NCBI GenBank assembly: GCA_035642415.1
Contig: DASQSI010000163.1
Coordinates: 1-10,905, forward strand
Direction of reading: 5' to 3'
DNA: 10,905 bases
Source: Rubrobacter_F sp035642415
Lineage (GTDB): Bacteria > Actinomycetota > Rubrobacteria > Rubrobacterales > Rubrobacteraceae
Each line of letters starts with the position of its first letter. Position 1 is the stretch's first letter. Position numbers and translations under genes: made by a program. This document shows positions 1 through 5,344 of this stretch, in pieces. The notes beneath the pieces were generated by a model. It saw nothing but the letters and a program-made list of their open reading frames with translations. It did not search any database and was not told where the DNA came from.

Positions 1-140
1 AGCCCTCGGGGCTAGAGGACCTTAAATTCACGTCTATCACTACACCCATTATCACGGACGTCAAGCTGACCTTGTATGCGGCGTTCTTACTGACGCTACC
101 GGTCCTAATCTACCAAGCTTGGGCCTTCGTCGCGCCGGCG
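1..140 (+). pseudogene. tatC: TatC fragment (Sec-independent protein translocase subunit), truncated
   Basis: Frame 3 is open from the left edge and reads PSGLEDLKFTSITPI, then KLTLYAAFLLTLP and VLIYQAWAFVAPA. This matches the region of TatC that covers the end of the first periplasmic loop and the second membrane segment, including the family signature P-V-hydrophobic-YQ-x-WAF-hydrophobic-x-PA. In TatC the next residues are a conserved aromatic/basic stretch with an essential Glu (the ER of ALYxxER). Here the similarity ends at about 140, and the frame continues into unrelated, low-quality sequence until a stop near 488 inside the next gene. TatC forms the substrate receptor of the twin-arginine export system in the inner membrane, but this remnant lacks the catalytically important cytoplasmic loop and four membrane segments. 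The left end lies outside the window, so I cannot say whether the N-terminus survives. A functional tatC would have to be elsewhere. Confidence 0.75.
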
Positions 141-293
141 GGAGTGAGTAGCCACCCGCATGACCGAGCGCCAGCCACACGGGGATGGTTAGACCAAGGA
201 ACGTCCGAACACACGGAATGTAGAGCCAAGGCTTCTGCAGCTGCTTCTAGAACCCAGTTGAGCTGCTTGTGCGGCGATCCGACCCCTGGGACG

Positions 294-299
294 TATAAT
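294..299 (+). promoter_or_regulatory. Candidate -10 box (TATAAT) for the BI-1 family gene
   Basis: A perfect TATAAT lies at 294-299. Initiation about 7 bases downstream would give a leader of roughly 44 nt to the TTG at 350. No good -35 is seen at 17 +/- 1 bases; the nearest TTG-like hexamer (TTGTGC, 267-272) is 21 bases away. The position excludes the longer alternative start at 305, which would lie at the transcription start itself. Confidence 0.4.
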
Positions 300-349
300 C
301 GTCCGTGGTACGTAGCATTACTAGCAGTATCGGAAGGAGAAGGAAAACC

Positions 350-1051
350 TTGGAATACAATGCTAGTGCGCCAGCAGTGGCATACGCGTTGCCCGAGGAA
401 CGTGCCCAATTTATCCGCAGAACCTACGCGCACCTGGCGGGCGCTGTGCTCGGCTTCCTCATGCTCGAGTATGCGTTGCTCAACCTAGCCGGCGTCGAGC
501 GCCTCGTAGGCTACCTGACTTACTCGTGGCTGTTGACGCTCGCGCTGTTCATCGGTGTGTCCTGGATCGCAGACCGTTGGGCAAGGTCCGAGACTTCGCG
601 GAGGTTGCAATATGCGGGGCTAGCCATGTACGTCATGATCGAGGCGATCATCTTCCTGCCCCTCCTCTACGTCGCGGCACATTACAGCGACCGGACGGTG
701 ATCCCTGCAGCAGCGATCATCACAGGCCTCCTCTTTTTAGGCCTGACGGTCGTGGCTTTCACTACGAGAGTAGATTTCTCTTTTTTGCGCGGGATCATCT
801 TCATTGGCGGGTTTGTGGCTCTGGGGCTGATAGCTGTGAGCCTCATCTTCGGCTTCACGCTCGGCGTAATCTTCTCGGTGGTCATGGTTGGGCTTGCCGC
901 AGCGTCTATTCTGTACACTACCTCTAACATCCTGTACTACTATCGCACCGACCAGTACGTTGCCGCAGCTCTCTCACTGTTTGCCGCCGTTGCCTTAATG
1001 TTCTACTACGTGGTTCGAATCCTCATGGAGTTAAGCAGCGACAGCGAGTAA
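350..1051 (+). CDS. Bax inhibitor-1 / YccA family membrane protein
   Basis: This is a 233-residue integral membrane protein of the BI-1 (TMBIM/YccA) superfamily, whose characterised bacterial member YetJ is a pH-sensitive calcium leak channel. The TTG at 350 is chosen because AGGAG at 335-339 sits 10 bases upstream; a GTG at 305 is in frame but lacks a ribosome binding site. The N-terminus carries the typical EERAQFIRRTYAHLAGA entry motif. About seven hydrophobic segments follow, near residues 25-44, 56-74, 87-107, 117-137, 146-167, 170-190 and 203-224. The TM6-TM7 hairpin reads ILYTTSNILYYYRTDQYVA, the usual family landmark. At the two sites where YetJ-type members carry Asp (Asp171 and Asp195 of YetJ), this protein appears to have Thr and Ala, so gating by the Asp dyad may be absent. 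It is followed by a 153-bp gap and looks monocistronic. Family assignment is firm; transported ion and physiological role are unknown. Confidence 0.87.
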   Translation: MEYNASAPAVAYALPEERAQFIRRTYAHLAGAVLGFLMLEYALLNLAGVERLVGYLTYSWLLTLALFIGVSWIADRWARSETSRRLQYAGLAMYVMIEAIIFLPLLYVAAHYSDRTVIPAAAIITGLLFLGLTVVAFTTRVDFSFLRGIIFIGGFVALGLIAVSLIFGFTLGVIFSVVMVGLAAASILYTTSNILYYYRTDQYVAAALSLFAAVALMFYYVVRILMELSSDSE

Positions 1052-1204
1052 AGACCAAACGCGACTATCATATAGACGCCGAGGATAGCATCGAGAAGAT
1101 GGACCTACCGTTTCGAAGAATAGTAGCGCTAACGGCCATGGGCTTGTGAGCGGAGCACTGTTCAGGGCAATCTACCGGGCACTAAGAGAAAGGAGGAACC
1201 CCCT

Positions 1205-1570
1205 ATGGCAACCGAACAGCCGCAGAGAAGCTTCTCTGTCTTCGCAATGCCCCTCGTGCCGGGGCAAGCCGCCACTGTTAGGCGTATGCACCAAGAGGCG
1301 CTAGGAGCGCGACGAGGAGAATACGAGGAGTCCCGCCGCCGCTTGGGCATTACCGAGGAGAGAGCCTGGATACAAAGCACTCCTATGGGAGATATGGTGC
1401 TTGTGTACTTAGAGGCTGAAGACCCTCAACGAGCGCTTCAGGGGATGGCCGAGTCCCAAGAGCCCTTTGATGTTTGGTTCAGGCAATACATCCAGGACGC
1501 TCACGGAGTCGACATAACAAGGGAGCAAGCGTCGCCACCTGAGCCAGCCTTCGAATGGCGAGCACGTTGA
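1205..1570 (+). CDS. Conserved hypothetical protein, 121 aa, probable ferredoxin-like alpha/beta fold
   Basis: This small soluble protein has ATG at 1205 and AGGAGG at 1191-1196 (8-base spacing), so the start is well supported. There is no signal peptide, membrane segment or cysteine. The order of elements is a beta strand (FSVFAMPLV), a helix rich in Arg/Glu (residues about 20-50, with GARRGEYEESRRRLGI), a second strand (AWIQSTPMGDMVLVYLEA), a helix (ALQGMAESQEPFDVWFRQYI) and a C-terminal tail. This alternation resembles dimeric alpha/beta-barrel (ABM/EthD-like) proteins, but that is a fold guess only. I do not recognise a function. A decayed paralogue lies at 9158-9555 with the same RBS layout and a 45-nt identical core, showing that this gene belongs to a duplicated family in the genome. 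It stands alone between the BI-1 gene and a non-coding stretch. Confidence 0.85.
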   Translation: MATEQPQRSFSVFAMPLVPGQAATVRRMHQEALGARRGEYEESRRRLGITEERAWIQSTPMGDMVLVYLEAEDPQRALQGMAESQEPFDVWFRQYIQDAHGVDITREQASPPEPAFEWRAR

Positions 1571-1580
1571 TGATGGGCTG

Positions 1581-1596
1581 CCAGCTCAGCAGCTGG
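1581..1596 (+). terminator. Short hairpin after the 121-aa gene
   Basis: CCAGCT at 1581-1586 and AGCTGG at 1591-1596 form a perfect 6-bp stem with a CAGC loop, beginning 10 bases after the stop codon at 1568-1570. Two G-T pairs can extend it. There is no T-run behind it, so it may only be a 3'-end stabiliser or a weak terminator. Confidence 0.3.
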
Positions 1597-1642
1597 TGCG
1601 GATAGCCTCCTGATAACACTGTAGTGTCCTGCTTGCTAGTAG

Positions 1643-1680
1643 ATGCCTTCTCAGACACTCAGAAGGCCTAGAGAAGGCAT
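1643..1680. repeat. 10-bp inverted repeat with a competing internal hairpin
   Basis: ATGCCTTCTC (1643-1652) and GAGAAGGCAT (1671-1680) are perfect inverted repeats around an 18-base loop. Within the same element GCCTTCT (1645-1651) can pair instead with AGAAGGC (1661-1667), giving a 7-bp stem with a 9-base loop. The two structures share one arm and exclude each other. No convincing open reading frame covers the element. Confidence 0.55.
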
Positions 1681-1682
1681 AA

Positions 1683-1714
1683 GAAAAAGGTCGGAATGTA
1701 GCTACCCCGACCTT
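1683..1714 (-). terminator. Probable intrinsic terminator on the minus strand
   Basis: AAGGTCGG (1687-1694) and CCGACCTT (1707-1714) form a perfect 8-bp stem with a 12-base loop. Read on the minus strand, the descending arm runs directly into a T-rich tail (CCGACCTTTTTCTT), the classic layout of a Rho-independent terminator. It would stop leftward transcription, for example from the minus-strand gene at 2359-2111 some 400 bases upstream, and protect the 121-aa gene from antisense reading. On the plus strand no T-tract follows. Confidence 0.55.
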
Positions 1715-1868
1715 CCTATCCGCCACGAGGCTTATAAGATTCTAGCCTCTCGAGATGCCCGCCATCTCTTTGCGGTTGTACGCGCGAAGCGTAGTACTCC
1801 TAATGTTCCCCGTGGAGCCGAGTTCGAGAAGATAGGCAGTTGCGGCTTGGGCGTCTGGCGCTTCGATA

Positions 1869-1988
1869 AACGTGGCGGTCATAGGCGCTGACGCTTTGGG
1901 CGGCTGGACGGCGCTCCGCCTACTGAGACAGGGCGCCAAGGTGGTACTGCTCGACGCCTGGGGGCCGCTCAGTGCATTCCCGAGCTAG
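1869..1988 (+). pseudogene. Remnant of a DAO-family FAD-dependent oxidoreductase (N-terminal stub)
   Basis: The frame reads NVAVIGADALGGWTALRLL, then RQGAKVVLLDAWGP. This is the N-terminal Rossmann beta-alpha-beta unit of DAO/sarcosine-oxidase-like flavoproteins, which bind the ADP part of FAD and oxidise amines or amino acids. The dinucleotide-binding GxGxxG is degraded to GADALGG. After DAWGP the frame reads on to TAG at 1986-1988, but the next expected residues (GHSRA-like) appear one frame over as CAT TCC CGA GCT at 1975-1986. This indicates a small frameshifting insertion near 1968-1974. The remaining 300 or more residues, including the catalytic domain, are absent. No ribosome binding site is seen upstream. 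This is therefore a truncated, frameshifted fossil; family assignment rests on about 35 residues of strong similarity recalled from the family. Confidence 0.7.
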
Positions 1989-2106
1989 AAACCGCCCCAG
2001 ACGCTCGAGAACCCCCCCAAGACGGACGACGCCGGCGCTGAAGGGGTTTAGAGAGCTCCCAGAGCACAGAAAGCCCTCCTTCTGGCGTAGGTTCTTCGTG
2101 TTCTAG

Positions 2107-2121
2107 GGGGCTAATAACCCC
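2107..2121 (-). terminator. Weak hairpin overlapping a stop codon
   Basis: On the minus strand GGGGTTATTAGCCCC can fold as a 4-bp GC stem extended by a wobble and a T-A pair, and it contains the stop codon (TAG, 2113-2111). No T-run follows, so its role as a terminator is doubtful. Confidence 0.25.
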
Positions 2122-2359
2122 GGACAGTCCGTGCGTGTTCCAGTATCTCGCTGGTGGAATCAACCAGGGCATCTAGAGCGTCAAGGTACGCACCGGCCAA
2201 TACCTGTATGTACTCCTCTGGGCTATCCTTTAAGGCGCGCCTAGCCTCTTCAGCGAGGGTGACCTCGTCTTCAGCCTGGCTTACCGCTCCCCATTGGCTT
2301 CGTGCGGCGACATAGCTGCTGATAGCGTGGATATACCGCTGTGCTAGGGGATCAGTCAT
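2111..2359 (-). CDS. Small helical hypothetical protein, 82 aa
   Basis: The ATG (complement of 2357-2359) is preceded on the minus strand by AGGAGAG (2368-2374) with 8 bases of spacing, a strong start signal. The product is acidic and predicted almost wholly helical: residues 5-25 (LAQRYIHAISSYVAAR), 28-46 (SQAEDEVTLAEEARRALK) and 47-78 (SPEEYIQVLAGAYLDAL onward). There is no signal peptide, membrane segment or cysteine. I do not recognise the family; the pattern suggests a small helical bundle or oligomerising protein. The stop codon lies inside a GGGG/CCCC hairpin (2107-2121), and a stronger leftward terminator sits at 1683-1714. It is divergent from the membrane-protein operon beginning near 2740. 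Confidence 0.72.
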   Translation of the reverse strand: MTDPLAQRYIHAISSYVAARSQWGAVSQAEDEVTLAEEARRALKDSPEEYIQVLAGAYLDALDALVDSTSEILEHARTVRGY

Positions 2360-2739
2360 AGATGTTTCTCTCCTATATGGTTGGCGTAGTAATGGGGGTC
2401 GCCGGTAGAACCAGTGACCCCAGCGAAGCTTCCATAGTCGAGTTTAACAAAACCCCTATAAGGCATGTAAGCGAAGCTTATAAAGGGTAGGATGTCGTTC
2501 TAAGATTCTTTAAGTCGCCTCGACGGTTCACGGAACCCAGATTCCCCATCATTGGTGCTTACCAGAGGGTTCCTAGACGCAACCCACTCCGCTAGAGTAG
2601 GCGCAAGCTTCTAAGAAGCTTGTAGCGAATAGTTTACATAGATCATTGCTCATGACCGCTCCCTCGTGCCATACTTATCGTGTAGGTAGCTACGAACGGC
2701 GGGACTTACGGGTCTTATCTTAGGGGAAGGGAGCCTCAA
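2360..2739. other. Non-coding divergent intergenic region with several inverted repeats
   Basis: No credible gene is seen in these 380 bases. Inverted repeats are frequent. GGGGTC (2395-2400) pairs with GACCCC (2416-2421), with an inner GGT/ACC pairing. CCCCTATAAG (2453-2462) pairs imperfectly with CTTATAAAGGG (2478-2488). CAAGCTTC (2604-2611) pairs perfectly with GAAGCTTG (2615-2622) across a TAA loop. The nonamer GCGAAGCTT occurs at 2423-2431 and 2471-2479, and its AAGCTT core returns twice in the last hairpin. The region separates divergent genes and should carry both promoters, but no clear -35/-10 pair could be assigned. Confidence 0.5.
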
Positions 2740-2742
2740 ATA
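2724..2742 (+). promoter_or_regulatory. Shine-Dalgarno followed by a probable non-canonical ATA start
   Basis: GGGAAGGGAG at 2724-2733 lies 6 bases before ATA at 2740-2742. From ATA the frame is open without interruption into the membrane protein annotated from 2839 and reads TTADASERPASPQGGEDDE, then PHKTSSRPIRAVG. This composition is normal for the cytoplasmic N-terminal tail of a membrane protein and puts two arginines just before TM1. No ATG, GTG or TTG exists in frame between the upstream stop (2683-2685) and 2839. ATA may be a rare AUA start or a mutated ATG. Confidence 0.45.
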
Positions 2743-2838
2743 ACTACTGCTGACGCCTCCGAACGGCCTGCTTCTCCCCAAGGCGGAGAGGATGATGAAC
2801 CACATAAGACGAGCTCCCGGCCGATAAGAGCGGTCGGC

Positions 2839-3312
2839 TTGCTGTTGATCCTTCAAGCGATCGTGCTGGTAGGGTTCATTGCCTACGGCCTCCTGCAAGT
2901 CGATTGGCAGCAGCTTCGAACCGACTCGCAGCAGGGTTTGGTAGTGGAAATTCAACCCGACTCGTCGCAGCAGCTGGAGGGGTCGGTGTTGGAGGCGGCC
3001 AGAGCTATTGGGGTCGCCATCCTTTTCTCACCGTCCGTTGTCCTGGCAATCCTCGGGGCTTTGGGTTTTCTTCTTTTCTCCCACAGGGGATGGCTCTTGG
3101 CCTCGCTCGCGCAGACCCTGAGCCTGGGGGCGTGTTTGGAACTGTACTATGAGTCCTTCTGGGAGAAGCCGGGCTTCATTTACCCCGTCATGCTCTACTG
3201 CATCTTGATGATTTTGTACCTGAACTCCTCTGAGGTGCGGGTTGTGTTTCACTCGAGGCGCAAGCCGGCAAAGGCTGTGGGACGGGATCTGGAGACAACA
3301 CATGACGGCTGA
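2839..3312 (+). CDS. Small integral membrane protein, four predicted TM segments
   Basis: From the first canonical start (TTG 2839) the product has 157 residues. Hydrophobic segments lie near residues 1-19, 56-80, 84-104 and 112-129. A hydrophilic loop between the first and second is rich in Gln, Asp and Ser (QQLRTDSQQGLVVEIQPDSS). The C-terminal tail is basic (SRRKPAKAVGRD). TTG 2839 has no clear ribosome binding site and would leave TM1 with no preceding charge, so translation probably starts upstream at the ATA at 2740 (190 residues). No family was recognised. The stop codon (3310-3312) lies beyond the start of the next gene (3302), an 11-base overlap indicating translational coupling. The natural inference is that it works with the Vps62-like membrane protein downstream, perhaps as a membrane partner. 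Function unknown. Confidence 0.7.
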   Translation: MLLILQAIVLVGFIAYGLLQVDWQQLRTDSQQGLVVEIQPDSSQQLEGSVLEAARAIGVAILFSPSVVLAILGALGFLLFSHRGWLLASLAQTLSLGACLELYYESFWEKPGFIYPVMLYCILMILYLNSSEVRVVFHSRRKPAKAVGRDLETTHDG

Positions 3313-5173
3313 GCACGTTGAAGCCGAGGTTGCTATAGCCCTGCTCCGGCGTTTCGAGCCCGTGACGCGCTTCACTCGGGGAGAGCGATTCTATCCGATG
3401 GACGTCGAGCCGTATGTGCACTCTTGTAGTCTGTGGGTACAGCATGCTGACGAAGAGGCGGTGTGCCTTGTTCCGCGTGGAGAGCTTACCTTGGAGGATC
3501 TCGCACAGCAGCCGCAAGATGAGTTCGGAGCTACGCGCTTCCTCAGGTTCACCGACCCACAGAGTTTTAGAGAACTATATTCTCGACGTTTACGCCGGAA
3601 ACACGCGCCCAAGAAGCGCAAAGAACCTGATAACGACTTCCGCGCCGGACGGGGCCGGCTGACACGTGTAGGGTACTTGTCTCGCGTTGTGGACGCTCTC
3701 TATTCCCTTGCTCTTTTGGCTCGGGGTCGGGTGCCAGGGGAGGCATCGTCCGCGTCATCTATCCTCTACCAGCACATCATGTCCGAGCGCGAGCAATACC
3801 AATACCATGGCCGGGTTCTCCGCCAGGACGGCTGGATAGTTTTGCAGTACTGGTTTTTCTACGCATTCAACGACTGGCGCTCGGGATTCTATGGCGCTAA
3901 CGACCACGAAGGGGACTGGGAGAAGATCTTCGTCTACCTCTCGGAATCTGAGGCCGGCGAGGTCCGCCCGGAGTGGGCGGCATACGCCGCCCATAACTAC
4001 AAGGGCGACGACCTCCGCCGCCGTTGGGACGATCCAGAGCTGGAGAAGGTGGGCGAACATCCAGTCGTCTATGTGGGTGCTGGCACTCATGCCAGCTACT
4101 ACTCGCAAGGCGAGTACCTGACCGAGCTGGAGCTGCGCCCCCCAGGCCCTATCGCCAAGGCAACAGACGCCATTCATTCGTTTTGGCGCAAGACGCTACG
4201 GCAGTATGCCGGTGACGGGACGCGCTTAGAACAGGACGGGGTTACAAACCTCTTCCTCATTCCCTTCGTGGATTACGCCCGAGGCGACGGAGTTGTAATT
4301 GGACCGGGTCAGCACAAGGAGTGGGAACCTCCCAGGTTGCTGGATCCACCATCTTCTGCGTGGGTGTCCGGGTACCGAGGGTTGTGGGGCTTCTACGCCC
4401 AGGACCCCTTCGAAGGCGAAGACGCCCCCGCCGGACCGATGTACAACCACGACCAAAGCGTGAGGCGCGAGTGGTACGACCCCGTAGGATGGGCTGGACT
4501 CGACAAGGTGCCTACCCAAACCGAAGCGCTGAGAACAATCCTCCAGCAGCGATCCGACGTCGTGACCCGCTGTGCGGCACTTCGAACAGCGATCGAGGAA
4601 AAGAGCGAACAGCTCAAGAGGTTGGGAGTCGAGGTTGCGGCCATGCGAGGCCGGTCTCACCTGGCCGAGCCGTACAGAGCCAAGAAGATGCAGCTCGATG
4701 ACCTTTCCCAAGAAGTCGAGCAGCTCCGGGCACAATTGGTGACCGATAAGACGGTTTCGGAATCGCTTGAGGGTTACGCCGCTCAATTGCAGGCCGGTGA
4801 GCGAGAGCCGGCGCGTGCCCACATCTCTCGTGCCCTTCATCCGGTATCGGATGACGAAGGCCGCACGGGTCGCGTAGCCGAGGTATGGGCCGCCGTAAGT
4901 GTGGGATTGTTGCTGCTAGCCCTCGTCTGGATCATTATGTTCCAGCGGCAGGCGATAGATTCCGCGCTGGTCGCCAGCATTGCCCTGTTCGCATTCTTGG
5001 AGGCAAGCTTTAGGGGACGGATGGCAAACCTGGTCAGCAGCGTTAACGTTGGGCTGGGAATGCTAGCAGCACTGATCATCGCATATGAGTTCTTCTGGCA
5101 GATCGTCGCCTTAGCGGTGCTAGTAGTAGGGCTTTATATCCTGTGGGACAACCTGCGAGAACTTAGAAGATGA
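3302..5173 (+). CDS. Vps62/NLP-like domain protein with coiled coil and C-terminal membrane segments
   Basis: ATG at 3302 is preceded by GGAG (3291-3294) and overlaps the upstream stop codon, so it is preferred over an in-frame GTG at 3242; the product is 623 residues. The N-terminal 140 residues are unassigned and contain a basic patch (RRLRRKHAPKKRKE). Residues about 155-345 resemble Vps62-related and NPP1/NLP proteins: WIVLQYWFFYAFNDW (178-192), NDHEGDWEKIFVYL (200-213), AAHNYKGDD (229-237) and VYVGAGTHASYY (256-267). HEGDWE is similar to the GHRHDWE heptapeptide of NLP cytolysins, where acidic and His side chains hold a divalent metal. Residues about 405-500 form a Leu/Glu/Gln-rich coiled coil. 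Four hydrophobic segments lie at about 529-547, 554-570, 581-599 and 600-615. There is no signal peptide, so the large domain is probably cytoplasmic and tethered at its C-terminus. It is translationally coupled to the four-TM protein upstream. Family similarity is recognised from motifs only; activity and substrate are unknown. Confidence 0.8.
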   Translation: MTAEHVEAEVAIALLRRFEPVTRFTRGERFYPMDVEPYVHSCSLWVQHADEEAVCLVPRGELTLEDLAQQPQDEFGATRFLRFTDPQSFRELYSRRLRRKHAPKKRKEPDNDFRAGRGRLTRVGYLSRVVDALYSLALLARGRVPGEASSASSILYQHIMSEREQYQYHGRVLRQDGWIVLQYWFFYAFNDWRSGFYGANDHEGDWEKIFVYLSESEAGEVRPEWAAYAAHNYKGDDLRRRWDDPELEKVGEHPVVYVGAGTHASYYSQGEYLTELELRPPGPIAKATDAIHSFWRKTLRQYAGDGTRLEQDGVTNLFLIPFVDYARGDGVVIGPGQHKEWEPPRLLDPPSSAWVSGYRGLWGFYAQDPFEGEDAPAGPMYNHDQSVRREWYDPVGWAGLDKVPTQTEALRTILQQRSDVVTRCAALRTAIEEKSEQLKRLGVEVAAMRGRSHLAEPYRAKKMQLDDLSQEVEQLRAQLVTDKTVSESLEGYAAQLQAGEREPARAHISRALHPVSDDEGRTGRVAEVWAAVSVGLLLLALVWIIMFQRQAIDSALVASIALFAFLEASFRGRMANLVSSVNVGLGMLAALIIAYEFFWQIVALAVLVVGLYILWDNLRELRR

Positions 5174-5182
5174 ATAAATCCC

Positions 5183-5200
5183 CAAAGCGCAAGCGTTTTG
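5183..5200. terminator. Candidate bidirectional terminator between convergent genes
   Basis: CAAAGCG (5183-5189) pairs with CGTTTTG (5194-5200), one G-T included, around a CAAG loop, 9 bases after the stop codon of the Vps62-like gene. The A-tract on one arm and T-tract on the other fit a short terminator usable from both sides. Nothing else resembling a terminator was found in the 171 bases between this gene and the convergent P-type ATPase gene. Confidence 0.35.
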
Positions 5201-5344
5201 ACCGAATAACTTTCTAAGCATCTCTTGCCCCGCTCGGCCCTTGTTAGCCGACTTGGAGGCAAATGTACAGAAGAGATTCCGAGCGTTGCTGCGAAGGGGG
5301 TGTCGGTTCCTCGTATGATCCTCAGCTGCCAGCAGAGCGGCGCT

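Noticed and set aside
258..299. TTGAGC (258-263) as -35 partner of TATAAT (294-299)
   Set aside because: The spacing of 30 bases is far outside the workable range.
72..488. Open frame of 138 codons starting in the tatC fragment
   Set aside because: Only the first part (to about 140) is TatC-like; the remainder has no family-like sequence and runs into the BI-1 gene in another frame.
1099..1149. 17-codon frame MDLPFRRIVALTAMGL resembling the start of a signal peptide
   Set aside because: Too short, weak ribosome binding site and no continuation in any frame; could be chance or a tiny remnant.
1643..1891. 82-codon open frame on the plus strand
   Set aside because: It begins inside a hairpin, lacks a ribosome binding site, and has no family-like features; it overlaps structured RNA elements and the flavoprotein stub in another frame.
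1969..2172. 67-codon open frame on the minus strand
   Set aside because: No ribosome binding site, and it overlaps the better supported 82-residue gene in a different frame; the sequence is Arg/Pro-rich as expected of a shadow frame.
2360..2740. Possible tRNA or CRISPR in the hairpin-rich gap
   Set aside because: No cloverleaf with a CCA-type acceptor or TTC-arm was found, and repeats are neither regularly spaced nor long enough for CRISPR.
4226..4840. 204-codon open frame antisense to the Vps62-like gene
   Set aside because: It is the reverse-frame shadow of a gene with clear domain motifs and has no start signal.
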